From contig QNGE01003221.1 of assembly GCA_008508345.1 (NCBI GenBank), positions 15,077 through 79,076 on the forward strand: a stretch of 64,000 nt of DNA. The letters run 5' to 3'. Every line of letters begins with the position of its first letter. The stretch's first letter is position 1. The notes beneath the pieces are model-generated. The model worked only from the letters and a program-made list of their open reading frames with translations. It had not been told where the DNA came from and did not search any database. Made by a program: the position numbers and the translations under genes. This document shows, piece after piece, positions 1 to 11,500 of the stretch. Source of the stretch: Paragonimus westermani. Its lineage: Eukaryota; Platyhelminthes; Trematoda; Plagiorchiida; Troglotrematidae.

Positions 1-4
1 TATG

Positions 5-5
<1 letters not shown>

Positions 6-45
<40 letters not shown>
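6..45. repeat. (AT)n microsatellite
   Basis: About twenty uninterrupted AT dinucleotides at the left edge of the window, ending in atatacgtgt. It is a simple-sequence tract with no sign of a gene. Confidence 0.95.
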
Positions 46-46
<1 letters not shown>

Positions 47-2470
47 GTGTCCATACACGCCTTCTCACCTTGATACGTTTCAGAGAAAAACACAATTTGA
101 TTCGTCAGATACTCTGCATGGTGAGCTGATATGCCTCGAGAAACTGGATATCAAGATCATTTCAATTGAAGCACGTTGAAGTTTCTCCGACGGACTGTCA
201 GCTCATCCTCAGTGCTTATTGGAAGCATTTTATGTGCATATCTGTTAGCTGAATCAGTCGACCACTATCCTTAACATTTAGTTGGACGAATGTTTCCAGC
301 GGCCTTGTTGAGAAGCTTGTTTACTGCTAAGACGCTGCTGAACTCAATGCTGAGGGACACACCTGTCTATATCGGTCGATTTTTTGTGTGCTCATTATGT
401 TGTTATTGTACAGCAGAATATGCAGGCATCACAATAGGGTTCTTGTCTAAGCTTATCAAAAACATCATTTAGCTTGACTTGTGTTGTAACGAACAAAACG
501 ATCATCGGAGCAGTTATCACGCGTCTTGTGGATTACAACCATCAAGTTGTAGCTATGACCACCTGCTCCATTGTTTACAAAATCGAAACGACTTGAAACA
601 GACTCATTCTTTCTGTCTCCTTTGAGTGGTAATCATGTGGAGATTTTTCCTTTATTGTTGGTATAGGAGGGCTTTTGCGTATACATATTAAGGCGTTACT
701 ACAAGCATGAGGAGTAATGGTTTCTGTGACTTTCTTGAGTTTGAAGTGAGTTTTGGTTGTTGTGTTTCGGTTTTTGGGCGTTTCAAGCAGTCGTTTGTTT
801 ACCAGTACAAAGTTACTGATGAAATTGACTTTCTCTTAATGTCATATTTATGTCTAATGAATTTACGTCAAGAAAACACTACTTTTCCATTCATGTCAGC
901 ATTATCCGGAACGTCGTCACACGCCTCAATCGTGTCTTTCACAGTATGTCTTGAAACGAGTGTTTGCCGTCTACTAACCACTTGATTAGCTTGTTATTAA
1001 TTGGACTCACCATTACAAGGATTACTCTTTGTAACACCTTCGGTTTGTAAATCCTTTTTAATCCGTACAAAAGTTTTATAAATTTACACTATCTTTCAGT
1101 TACATACGTATACAAAAATAAAACCGCAACTCACTTTAGATCTTTCTCCTTGCAAGCAATTTATTCCAGGTTAGTCTTCTGAGAGATGTTTTATGCTGTC
1201 TGAAAGAGTGACGGTCACTCTCTCCACACACTGCTGGTTATCTTTCACAGCAATTCCAGAGTCTTCATCGGGTCTCAAAACACTTAGGCTCTTCCACTCT
1301 GCAAGCTACTTGAGGCCGTGCTAGTGTTCATTACGAAGTGAGCGTTTTTGTCAATCGGAAGCATTCAGAAACCAGCGGGATAAATCCGCCATTTTAACTT
1401 AAAACCAACTAGTTTCAGGTGTTCACTCAGTTGCATAGGCTTTCAAGCCGCGTTTGCATGCACAAGATGTTGATAGCCCTGTATAAACACTTGAACCTCA
1501 GTCCTCCAATTATTAACGAGGTAGAGCCTTTGATATAGGATTTACGACTCATTTCCCTGACTCCACTGCGTTTTATCTTTGCTCTCCACAATCTTGCTAA
1601 ATTTTATGGTTTTCGCGGAAACATCCTTGATTTCGTCTTCGTAATCAGTTTTGTTTAGCTAATTCATCGAGGCACTTTCCACTAGGCTTGTACAAACACG
1701 TCCTGAACATCACGCTGGGCCCGTACGGCCTCAAAATATGTTCTGTTTGTTCCTTATAATATAAAAGCCTATGCCGATGCCGGCAGCATAAGCTGCCTCG
1801 ACTCGATTTGAATCTTTCTGGCGTTTGTGATGTTAACTAGCCAAATGGTCAAGTCACGGAAATTAGCGGATTGATCTTCCGATTCTGTTTTAAGTTAGGG
1901 GCGATCCAAACGGTAACTCTTCCAACTACCTTCTGTTTTAGATCATAGCTATAAAGTTATAAGCTTGCCGTCCCATCGGGCTCAGGAACGGCGCATGCGA
2001 TTCCCTTTCCTTCAATATGCAGTTCTTTTGAGAGAGAGAGAGGTATAATGACTTAATGAATGGGATGTTTGAACAAAGATGAGGCGTTTTGGATACAGTC
2101 ACAAAAAATGGATTAATTGAAGTATTGGCTCGTCTATTGTCATCACACGCAATTCTTCCTCGTATCAACGAAGGTGAAGCCGGTTGTGATGTGTTAATCA
2201 GTGAATGAGGATTGTTTTTTGGAAGAAGGCTAATTTACATACATCTTTGTCAACAGTTACCCTGTTATCAGTACTCATTCCAAACCTCCACCAAGTGCTG
2301 TGAACATTTAGTTTATCTGCCATCGTTCTCCTCAAGGTGGGACAGGTTCGAACCAGGTACTCTCAACAAGTTTGTCGAAACCTTTACAACACAAAGTTCA
2401 CATTTTTTAACTGCGCTTGTTTTCCTGTCGTATTGTATTACCCATATATTGAATCGACCACACCTTGTTC
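46..2470. other. Intergenic stretch, no supportable gene
   Basis: Only short open frames (up to about 90 codons) occur here, without recognisable domains or matching splice sites. A short (GA)n run lies near 2030-2041. Promoter elements for the downstream ribosomal protein gene may be here, but I see no motif that I can defend. Confidence 0.5.
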
Positions 2471-2530
2471 ATGTTACCAGATCCCTCGTCATGGAGTTGT
2501 TTACCGAAATCTCTGTGCATTGAGCGTTCA

Positions 2531-2935
2531 ATGACCCTGGCTGTAACTTCAGGCCACTTGCCCGTGTGCTCCCAGTCGAGTTCACCGGTCCGATTTTTGG
2601 CCTCGCTGGCCTATATGGCGATGATGGGACCATATCAAAAAAAGCGGCCACCGAATAAGCCCATGGATCAAAGACCGTTCATGAAGGCAATCGTATTGAA
2701 AACACTGATCCGTAAACCAAAAAAACCAAACAGCGCAAACCGCAAATGTGTCCGAGTTCGCCTTAGTAACGGACGTGAAGTGGTAGCTCATGTTCCTGGC
2801 GAAGGTCACAATTTGCAGGAGCACAATGTGGTTCTCATTCGCGGGGGTCGAACACAGGACTTGATCGGCGTGAAACATAAAGTTGTGCGCGGGAAGTATG
2901 ATTGTGCACCCGTACAAAAACCTGCACCCAAATAG
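2531..2935 (+). CDS. MRPS12: Mitochondrial small-subunit ribosomal protein uS12m
   Basis: Nuclear gene for a protein of the decoding centre of the mitochondrial 28S subunit. The body is unmistakable uS12: [18 protein letters not shown], then [18 protein letters not shown] and a [13 protein letters not shown] ending, the same order as bacterial S12 and animal MRPS12. I place the start at the ATG at 2531. This gives 134 aa, close to the animal family length (about 138), and an N-terminus rich in Ser, Leu and Arg with no acidic residue, as expected of a mitochondrial presequence. An upstream in-frame ATG at 2471 would give 154 aa; it lies 21 nt after an in-frame TGA at 2450. The sequence ttaccag at 2474-2480 could be a splice acceptor of a 5' UTR intron, which would remove that ATG. 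The body is uninterrupted in one exon and the stop is TAG at 2933-2935. No operon-like neighbour is present. Confidence 0.95.
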   Translation: MTLAVTSGHLPVCSQSSSPVRFLASLAYMAMMGPYQKKRPPNKPMDQRPFMKAIVLKTLIRKPKKPNSANRKCVRVRLSNGREVVAHVPGEGHNLQEHNVVLIRGGRTQDLIGVKHKVVRGKYDCAPVQKPAPK

Positions 2936-2985
2936 AAATTCATCAGTAGCTTGTGCAGTTGTGACCACTTTTTCAAAAAACTGTA

Positions 2986-2991
2986 AATAAA
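2986..2991 (+). promoter_or_regulatory. Polyadenylation signal AATAAA of MRPS12
   Basis: A canonical AATAAA lies 51 nt after the uS12m stop codon and is followed by a T-rich stretch. This is the expected position for a short 3' UTR. Confidence 0.7.
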
Positions 2992-4099
2992 TACTGTTTC
3001 CTGTAGGCTTTTGTTTTTCTTTCCGCCCGCGTTCACTCTTGCGAATGTTTTATTGAATTGTCTGTTTGCTACCTCGCTCATACTGCTTTCTCTTCTGGTG
3101 TAAGGCGTGATTATTCTCAGTTTCATTTATTTCACATTTATATTGTTTTGACTTAGGTTTATGTCCTATGTTGTATATTCTAATTAATCGGCGCACCGTG
3201 TGTGTTTAATGTATTAGTGCTTGTTCAGAAATATTTGTTTGTTTTAAGTAGCCATGATTTTTAGTGATCACAGTTGGATTCGTTTTCATACTTATTGTTC
3301 CTATGGGTTGCATCTGGTTGTTATCCTCATCGTTTGCATTGCACCAATCGTTGATACTGTTGACGAAGTACGATAATATCCTGGCCAGAGGCAAAATCAT
3401 TTGTTGGGTTTGAACTATCTTTGTTAAGTCCATCTTATCTGAACCCAAACTGAAGCTTTAAACGTCGACAGCTTACAACCAAATGGCCAGGCTGCAAGTG
3501 TGAGTATAACTGAACCTTAAGAGCGGCGTCATCCGTTGTCCATTTTCACTGTGCCTACTTTAAAGATGACACTACTCATGCCACTGGGTTCACTAAATCT
3601 CCATCATCTCTACAGTCCTCTCTCACGTAATGTATGAATTACGGGTCCTGTAGCCATTTAGACAAATCCGTTCCACGTTTTCCAGCCTACTGGTAACTAA
3701 CTCTGTTTTTGTATGTCAAGTCATCTCATTTTGATTTCGCATTTTACATCTGTCGACTATATCATCGAAAGATATAAGCAGATGTGGTGATACATATCCA
3801 GCTTATACCTGTATATTCTTAAGTATTTGGTAAGTGAACTGGTTTGGCTGTCGCCATTAGATACATATATCCTAAACTCAGTTGCAGACTCGCTGATGCT
3901 TCACTGCCATACAACCATGAAAAAGAAAGCAAGCCCTGGCCAAGAACTAACGGAGGACAGAAGGAATAAACCCAACTACTAAAGATACCTACTTCTGTAT
4001 TCAAACAATATCAGGTCGTCTACATCTCGCTCACAGACACTCGTATGGGTGGACGTAAGACGTTGTCAGCAAATTGGCTTGTTTACCGATTTTATTTCC
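2992..4099. other. Intergenic, nothing recognised
   Basis: Spacer after MRPS12 with no open frame of note. The right end may include the 3' untranslated tail of the LINE remnant that follows on the minus strand. Confidence 0.5.
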
Positions 4100-4690
4100 C
4101 CCCGTTTCTAAATGCACTTACTTCACAGACAAATTGACCAAACAACGACAACGTTCACGCCACTGAACGCGATTAGCCCTCATCTTACCCACTCTGCGAG
4201 TCACAAGGGCCTCAGCATAAGAAGCGAACGCTGTCTACAGTGGTCAACCCTTTACTGATTGACACCATTTCTGTACGCCAAGTCCTCATCTGTCCACCTC
4301 GTGCCACCTGGCCGCAGCACCAGTAAAGGGTGTGGCATAAGACTAGCTGCCATCTTTGGTGTGTGACTTAACCATCTGAGTCCGTGTAAATTTGAAGGCT
4401 TAATTTGTAGACCGAAGTCGCTTGGCGATAGCTGCCGATTATCTTATGGCCGTCGACCGCAGTTTCGGCAAAGATTGCACGATGTGGCGGACGATTAGCT
4501 GCAGTCCTTAGTACATGGCCTAAGAAGAACTCGACTGATATCCACTACCAGATACCAGCTTTCTAACTTCTTCGTTACTTACTCGTTGGCGCTACCCGAC
4601 GCGAGCGATCAAACGCAGACGTCGGTGGTCAGATACCTGGAGTCGGTTCACGTCTTCTGCCTTGAGCGGCTACGTTTCCTTGCTGTAAAA
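4100..4690 (-). pseudogene. LINE (non-LTR retrotransposon) 3' coding remnant
   Basis: Read on the minus strand with frame changes, this stretch gives the C-terminal tail of a trematode LINE polyprotein. Near 4650-4560 it reads VNRLQVSDHRRLRLIARVG then a stop, then RQRVS. Near 4520-4480 it reads LGHVLRTAANRPPHRAIF. Near 4300 there is GGQMRTW, and near 4160-4130 VQWRERC. The same order of motifs (VFDHRCLR, then RWLGHVLRMP, then WR) is seen in the copy at 27850-29875. Several stops and frameshifts show it is dead. The 5' part (endonuclease and reverse transcriptase) is absent, which is typical of 5'-truncated insertions. Confidence 0.75.
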
Positions 4691-5674
4691 AAATACAGCC
4701 TTCACTGTTGTCTGATGTACGCTACTCTTAAGCCTCAGTGAAATGTCTCTCTGTCGCCATGGTTGTCCCAGATTAGCGAATAGCGTTCCCGTTTTAAAGA
4801 CACGAGTTTCCGTTTAATTTCCTCTAGCTCCACCATCACTGTTACAACGTTCTGGATAAACAAACCAGTTAACAAGTCACTGCGTCTGATTAAACACAGC
4901 TGTGGATGGAAATCTAATGTATTCAAACAAGTTAGTTAATATTTAACAGAACACTTCGGACTAATGTTGTACTTGCTTTCGGGCACATATTCAGCTGTCC
5001 TGAATGCTAACAGTGTTCATTGGGTTGCGTAGAAAGTAAGTGTTAACCTCCCTTTCATTTGAACTGTGCTGTTCCTGACAGAACTCATTACTAATACTGT
5101 TTGAAAGCTTCGACCATTTAAACTGTCGTCGGCCTACTCCGTACATTTACCGTGCTTCTTCTTAGGTATCAGTGACTGTGGTTTTCACCTTTTTATCTCA
5201 GGGGCGGAAAATAGTGATTTCCTGCTTTGTCAACTGTCTTTTCTCAATGGTTCATCTTTACGTGAAAAAGTGCATTACAAAGCCCTAATTTCTCTGTTCG
5301 CCACGTGGTAAACAGCAATGCTGCTCTGTGACTGTTAGTCACGTGGTGTGGGCAGGTGTATCCACAATTGATCATAGAGCCAAATTCAGGCGCTCATGCT
5401 TGATTACACATCGCCCACGCGTTGTTCTCCCGTCTACAACATGTGTGTCATCAGCTGGTTAATCTCGTCGCAGTCTATAACTGCTCAATACGTTGATGTT
5501 ACGTCGTTGCGCATGGCCTATTTTCCCATACTAGAGCACAAAAGGTGCACATGAATTCTCTGTTTTTCGTCGCTATCATCGACTTTGTGAACAACATCAC
5601 GGTCGTTTATAGTTCCAACTTAATTGATAATCGTGGTAACAGGTTGCATTGTCTAGTATGGTTAGACCATGCAT
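4691..5674. other. Intergenic, nothing recognised
   Basis: No domain, RNA gene or clear repeat was recognised between the LINE tail and the N-containing duplication. Confidence 0.5.
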
Positions 5675-5835
5675 GCTTCACTGAAGGAGGTTAGGGATAA
5701 CGCGACTATTAACATCGTTGGTCGGAACAGTTCTCAGGTATTAAACTGTGTAGTNGCTTCACTGAAGGAGGTTAGGGATAACGCGACTATTAACATCGTT
5801 GGTCGGAACAGTTCTCAGGTATTAAACTGTGTAGT
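5675..5835. repeat. Exact 80-bp direct duplication around one N (probable contig join)
   Basis: Bases 5675-5754 and 5756-5835 are identical over 80 bp and are separated by the only ambiguous base I noticed in the window, an N at 5755. Identical ends meeting at a single N is the pattern left when two overlapping contigs are joined without merging the overlap. It is probably not a biological tandem repeat. Confidence 0.9.
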
Positions 5836-7095
5836 GAATAGTGTACTTATCTCCCATTATTTGTTGATTTCGTAATTCTGTGTTTTGCTTCTTTGAGTGT
5901 AGCCGTCAGGACGATCGACGATGGGTTATACCTAAAACGAAAAACTGCGTATATACGAGGCTGTCTCGATACGACCGATGTCCACAGTAATGCCTCTTCC
6001 ACCTTAAAACAGATTTTTTTGGATGCAATGAATTCTGGTTGGTTTCCTTCCGTCTGTATTAATTCGTGAACATTTTTTACTCTTCTTGTCGAGCTTGAAC
6101 ACCAACTTCTAAATACTGTTTTTGGGTCTACAAATCACCATATCTCCTTTTTCACATGCTTACTATCGAAAGTGTTATTCCATCGATATCAGGTTACCTG
6201 TATAAGGTGCGCCCCTTTCGTACGAACAACCCAATCCGTGAAAGTCACTGTTGTTTCGTGTTTACGGTTTGATCGCATATACTCCATTGCCGGATAGGTG
6301 TAGTCGCGAGACCAAACGAACCGCTAAACTCTCGTTATACCCACCTTTTTACTGCCTTGTTTAACCGGATAGGAGACAGTCAATGTTTGAGTCTACTGAG
6401 GATCAACGAAAACAGCATGATTCACGCATGATGATAATGATAGACATAGGTTTATCGGTTCACTCATTCTCAAATGCCGCATGCATCCGGCGATCGAGGA
6501 TATGTGATTAGGCCGTGGTTACCAAACAACAATGATTTTCGCAAGCTGGGTTGTCCGTATGAAACGAGTTGAGGAGGACACTGTCAGTCCCACAGTAGTA
6601 TCACAGGTCTTGTCGGTACCTTCCGGACACAAAATGTTAGATGATGCTTTTTATTTAGCATTGCTCTCATAACCGCCAGTAACTTCAAGTTTTAATTATG
6701 CAGTAACACATTTTGCACGTTATTGAGGTCAGTCAGATGACCTGTTTCCAAGAGGTGTTTAGGAGTCGAAGGCGCCATGTTTCTGTTGCGACATTGTAGA
6801 CAAGCCGATCATCATGCACGTTTGTCCGCACTTCGGCCGGTCTATTTGAAAAGAAGCGGTGGGCTTGTTTCTGTGTTTTACCAGTGGTCTGTGTTAGGAC
6901 ATCATACCCTTGGTACGACTCATATTTGAAATCCGGTTCAGGCTCATGAAACATGTGAACCACTGAAGTGCTCCAGCAAAATCGCAACGCGATCCTAGCG
7001 GTTTTTTTTGTAAGCAGACGGCTGAGATGTCCATCTGACTATGGAAACTTCCGTCAGTTATGTGTTCAGTTCATACGAACCAAATCTTTGGCTAC
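5836..7095. other. Intergenic, nothing recognised
   Basis: Short open frames only; no family is recognised. It ends at the left copy of a 10-bp repeat that flanks the Penelope-like element. Confidence 0.5.
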
Positions 7096-7133
7096 ATATC
7101 AATATCTCGTAAAAATTCCCAGCGTGGTCATAA

Positions 7134-7327
7134 AAAACAATGTGTAGCGAACAAGCTCGTTTTCAGTGATTCATCATCAGGCTAAATACATCACATTTAA
7201 ATCATACATTTCACGGGAGAATCGTTAGGGCAGTATGCGGGAGGACATGTGGTTAATGAGGTCAATCAGTTCAATGTCACACTGCAATCATGTACCCACT
7301 TGAACAATGGGTCTTGACAGGCTAACC
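7134..7327 (+). repeat. Left inverted arm (pseudo-LTR) of PLE copy 1
   Basis: About 194 bp that reappear as the reverse complement at 8381-8574 with roughly a dozen differences. It runs from aaaaaacaatgtgtagcg to gacaggctaacc. The arm contains the reverse complement of CTGATGA and GAAA, the two conserved strands of a hammerhead ribozyme core (see the right arm). Confidence 0.88.
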
Positions 7328-8400
7328 GGGTGGGGGGTTGGCCAGGGCAAATCCAGAGCCTGAACAAGACGTTTTTGGGCGCACAGGGGTGGGTTATACA
7401 TTCGGATCCCAATAGTCTCTGCTGTAGACAGAATCCTACTCCTCACCGCTCTCGACCGGATGGCCTTAACTCGGTAGATTGGACGAAATGCGTCCTTTAC
7501 GTTGACAGCGTGATTTGAATCCACCAGGTGTGATAGTATGGCGCTGCAGACAGACTTTGTTATACCACTGTTGAGCCAAGCTGGATGATGTTCCCGGATC
7601 CGTTCCGATAAGCGTCTAGTCGTGCGGCCAACATAACTGGTCCCACAGGAACAAGTAAATGAATATACACAAAACGAGGCTGCAGAAATAGGCACTTTAT
7701 CTTTTAGGCGTGGGCACAAAACCGGATTGGACGTGAAGTGGACTCGTAATTTAGCGGCGTAGAATGTTCGGTTGACTGCGCTTGTGAGCCTACGTGTAAT
7801 AGTTTCGGCTAAAGTATCGCCTTTGAATGGTAATCCGATATGCACAGCTTTCTTTTCTACAGAGTGCAGCCGGTCTTTTACCCCCCGCTGTTGCATGGCC
7901 CTATCTATGAACCTTTCCGGGTATCCATTCTGTATGAATATTGCGCGTATGAATGCTAATTCTTGCGCAATTGTGTCCTCCGTGCAAATCCTTAGGGCTC
8001 TTCCCGTCAAACAGTTGATCAGATTTCTTTTCGAGGCAAGTGGTACGAAACTATTGAAATGAATATACTGATCAGTCCAAGTATCCTTTCTATGTATCGC
8101 CCGCTGAATTGAGCCATCAGCACGGTGACGTAAACGTACATCCAGAAAGCCTAATTGGCTATTCATTTCGGTCTCCAACGAAAATTGTAAATTTTGGTGC
8201 GCGGAGTTGAATGTTGCCAATATGTCAGTTGGGTCAACGTTATTATCGAGTACGCAAAGGATGTCGTCAACATACCTCTTATAAAAAATTGCATTGGTGA
8301 ATTGCTGGACTCAACTGTTCATTTTCTAATTTCGCCATGAAAATGTCCGCAAACAGTGGTCCCAGCGGCGATCCCATTGCGGTTAGCCTGTCAAGACCCA
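7288..8400 (-). pseudogene. PLE reverse transcriptase (C-terminal half) plus GIY-YIG endonuclease
   Basis: Minus-strand coding remnant. Around 8395-8325 the frame reads MGSPLGPLFADIFMAKLE, the conserved PLE reverse-transcriptase block before the catalytic motif. The catalytic YVDD box follows near 8270 in a neighbouring frame (KRYVDDILCVLDNN), so a one-base frameshift lies near 8300. From about 8265 the frame is open for over 300 codons to the stop at 7288. It carries the thumb region and then a GIY-YIG nuclease with a CSC pair, YVGRT, a downstream Arg and the EH of REHHPAWL. Autonomous PLE proteins are much longer, so the protein is truncated at the N-terminus. The apparent Leu/Met start near 8220 is not a genuine initiation site. 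Confidence 0.9.
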
Positions 8401-8574
8401 TTGTTCAAGTGGGTACATGATTGCAGTGTGACATTGAACTGGCTGACCTCATCAACCACATGTCCCCCCGTATACTCCCCTAACGATTCTCTCGTGAAAT
8501 GTGTGATATAAATGTGGTGTATTTAGCCTGATGATGAATCACTGAAAACGAGCTTGTTCGCTACACATTGTTTT
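8381..8574 (-). repeat. Right inverted arm of PLE copy 1, with hammerhead-like core
   Basis: Reverse-complement partner of 7134-7327. On the plus strand it carries CTGATGA at 8528-8534, a 9-nt spacer able to form only a short stem, and GAAA at 8544-8547. PLE pseudo-LTRs are known to encode hammerhead ribozymes. The order of the core strands fits, but I have not shown a complete three-stem fold or a cleavage site. Confidence 0.8.
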
Positions 8575-8587
8575 TGAATATCAATAT

Positions 8588-11500
8588 GTTAATACTGCGG
8601 TATGTTTGCTTCGTCGTTCTCAGAGATTAGTTTTTAAGTTTATTTGATGTTTACATCACATGGTGTTTACTGTCATATAGCAAGCGGTGTATGTGCCATC
8701 GAGCTGCTCGGATCAACTAGGAATAGTCAAGATAATCTGTACTCTAATGCATCATCGCATTGCTACCACTATGTGAACCTTAGTCTGTCAAAGGTTTATC
8801 TGAGCAAAACCGGATTAATGTTTTGGATGTCCCACTTACGTGTGTATTTTTGGGAAGCATGTCTGTCTTCATCTCGTGTGTGTCGCTTGATTATCGAGTG
8901 ATTGACGAACCGTATATGTGAACACTTTCATTTTTGGAATGTTTAGTTGTTCCACTATCACTGGCTTAAGCAAACCATAGCAGACTATGGCACAAATGTG
9001 TTTGCAACACTTTCATCTCACCTCTCGCATATTTTCAGCTGTTAATCAGTCACAGTTTGCACACGTTCGCTCTGTTCCGGAAATTTGCCTCCATTGTTTT
9101 GATCGGTGCTACTCGGCACGTACATTCATTGTATGGGGATGTTCTACTTCGTAGTCTGTTGGCCAACAAGAGCACATGTGCAGTGAAAAATGTGGTCCTT
9201 TTTTGTTTGATCCGCCCTGGGTTTCCATATTAGTTTACGGTATACATTCTATTCAAACTGGCCATCTTTTTGTTGCTTGGCATCGTCTTTATTCAGTACA
9301 CACAATCCTGTAAAATCACGCCTAATCTAATTTGAAGTTTGGTCTGTAAGCCTGAACAAATTTTTTCCTGATTGCGTTATACGCTTGTGACTGTTGTCTG
9401 AGGTGGTTCGGAGATAATATCGTCAATTATCTCATGCGAGGTTACAAATTGGGTGCTTTTGTCTAGGTGTCGGCAGTCTATGTGACGTCGCACTTCAGGT
9501 GACAATAAACATCACGTACGTTATGGGCGTAAAACCCACTACTCACTACTCTGAAGAGTTCGTTTTGACTGTACAAGTGTACCCCTTCACCGTTCCACTC
9601 CCATCTGCTACTTTCCACACCGGTCTACTCTGAAAGTTCACCGCCGTTCTTCAAAACGATGATCCTTTTCTTGGAACGTCACTGTTATTGCTCATTTTCC
9701 TCCATACAAGCAGATTTTTCAAGGGTACAGTGTTGTGTGTAAATAGCTATTTTGGACACGCATTACCTGATGTTGGATACAACGCCTTTGTATCCCAACA
9801 ATAAAATGGTCGATTTGGACGAACTTCGTGGTGAGGCGCCAATCGGTCACTCGAACCAACCGTTACGTCAATGAGGTAGACAATTAGAATGACACAGGCG
9901 CTGTATCAAATATATTCTGATGAGCACCTGAGTAAAATAAGTTGTTTGCGTTCGTCACTTGTCAAAGCGAGCACGTGACAAGTGGAGCCAAACCGATCAA
10001 CAGAATCGTGAAGCTTGAGATTCAGTTGCACTCTTTCGTTTTTTATTGCTTCAAATGCATAAGGTAAACCATAGTAACGCGGTGAAAATAGGATTTTCCG
10101 ATGCTGTCTGTCTGTCATCCTTTCGGAAAGCGGAAGTGTTTACCAAATGACGCCTCCGTCTTTATAAGTATTTATGTTTATTCGAGTCCCTGCACATCCA
10201 ATTTGGGAAGCACAGTCATTAAGACATATAAACATCAGCGTGTTCATACTGTTGAAAATGTATTGATATGTATCCTTAAAATGGGTGCGATGAATCTATA
10301 GGTCCTCCTTGGAGGGTTCTGCATTTGCAGCATTCGGTAATGTATGTTTTTTCATTTTCAGTGAGAGTCTGTATACGGCATTTTAGCATGCACTTGTCTT
10401 GTTTTGCATTCAGGTAGCGTTCAGCTGACATTTTTCACTACTGGATTTTGTTGTGAACTATAGACCGATCAATCGGATACATAATGGTTACGTAACCGGA
10501 GTGATATTTCTGTGACTTGGGACTCGCATATTAGGTCGTTGTTCCTGTATGAAATGACTCCCGTTGGCATATTTGATATTGAAGTATGCTAACACGAGTT
10601 GGGAATTTGATTACCATCGTTCATAGCTAAATCAATCGCCCCATCATCTGTGGATGCGTTCCGAACCATCACTAATGATCTATTGTTGAGTTTTCCAATA
10701 CTACTGCTACCTGGTAGGATATTGTTGATTATTATGAATTGGACATCACTCATACCTGTTAACAGCTCTCGCGTTCCACGAAACCGTTCTGCCAGCTCTC
10801 CGAAAAGAAACGTTAGATTTAAGTTGAGCGCTCTTTAGTTTTTTTGGCAGTGCATACCCTTGTCAGAGCTGGACGCTAAACTCCGGCCACGCTTTCGTGA
10901 GGCACCTGTGTTGATCACTACATCACTGACGTCACCTTGGGCGCGATTGAACCATTATATGCAAATTCAGCTACGTCCACTTGTAGCTAATGTTCATATT
11001 GTCCAGTTGTCTGTGGAAGAGGCGGTAACCCCATTGTCAACTCTAGTCAACATTTGTTTCACAACTTCTTATTTGGACAACACAGGAAAAACGATATTCT
11101 GCCACTTTGTCAAAATGCCCAGTACAAACGTGCATTTTATCACTGAAGAGCTCGCTATGTTAGGTGTCTGTGTGTGTTCCCTTTAAGTAATGTTGATTGG
11201 CTTCCTATTCCATCGTTAGAAAACTACACACTTCACATGGTAATCCTTAATCTACTCCTACAATCTCCCCTAGACTTAAATGCCAACATTGGGCTGTTTC
11301 CCAATCCAATGGATGTTATTTTCCTGTCATGAAAAAAGGGAAAATAGTCTGGCTTACCTTTTTGTGTATTCGGAGACTTGACACCTGCTGGTTAGCCCAG
11401 TATTACTGATCAGTCAGGACATGTGTAACCTACCTTCCCACGTACCTCCTGGATGCAAAATGCAATTATATTTTTCCAATGCTGGCCGGACTCAGAATTC

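Larger units (their letters stand above)
7096..8587 (-). mobile_element. 5'-truncated Penelope-like element (PLE) with inverted terminal repeats
   Basis: A retroelement on the minus strand. The interior encodes the end of a PLE reverse transcriptase joined to a GIY-YIG endonuclease. The interior is bounded by inverted arms of about 194 bp (7134-7327 and 8381-8574), the inverted pseudo-LTR arrangement known for PLEs. The 10-bp sequence ATATCAATAT occurs at both outer edges (7096-7105 and 8578-8587), consistent with a target-site duplication. In that reading a 28-bp tail lies between the left repeat and the left arm. The N-terminal part of the reverse transcriptase is missing, so this copy cannot be autonomous. 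Confidence 0.85.

Noticed and set aside
2340..2360. ggttcgaacc resembling a tRNA B box
   Set aside because: No A box or acceptor stem of suitable spacing could be paired with it.
10860..11186. 108-codon plus-strand open frame upstream of the acyltransferase gene
   Set aside because: No domain, no splice-site support and no repeat relation. Left unannotated.
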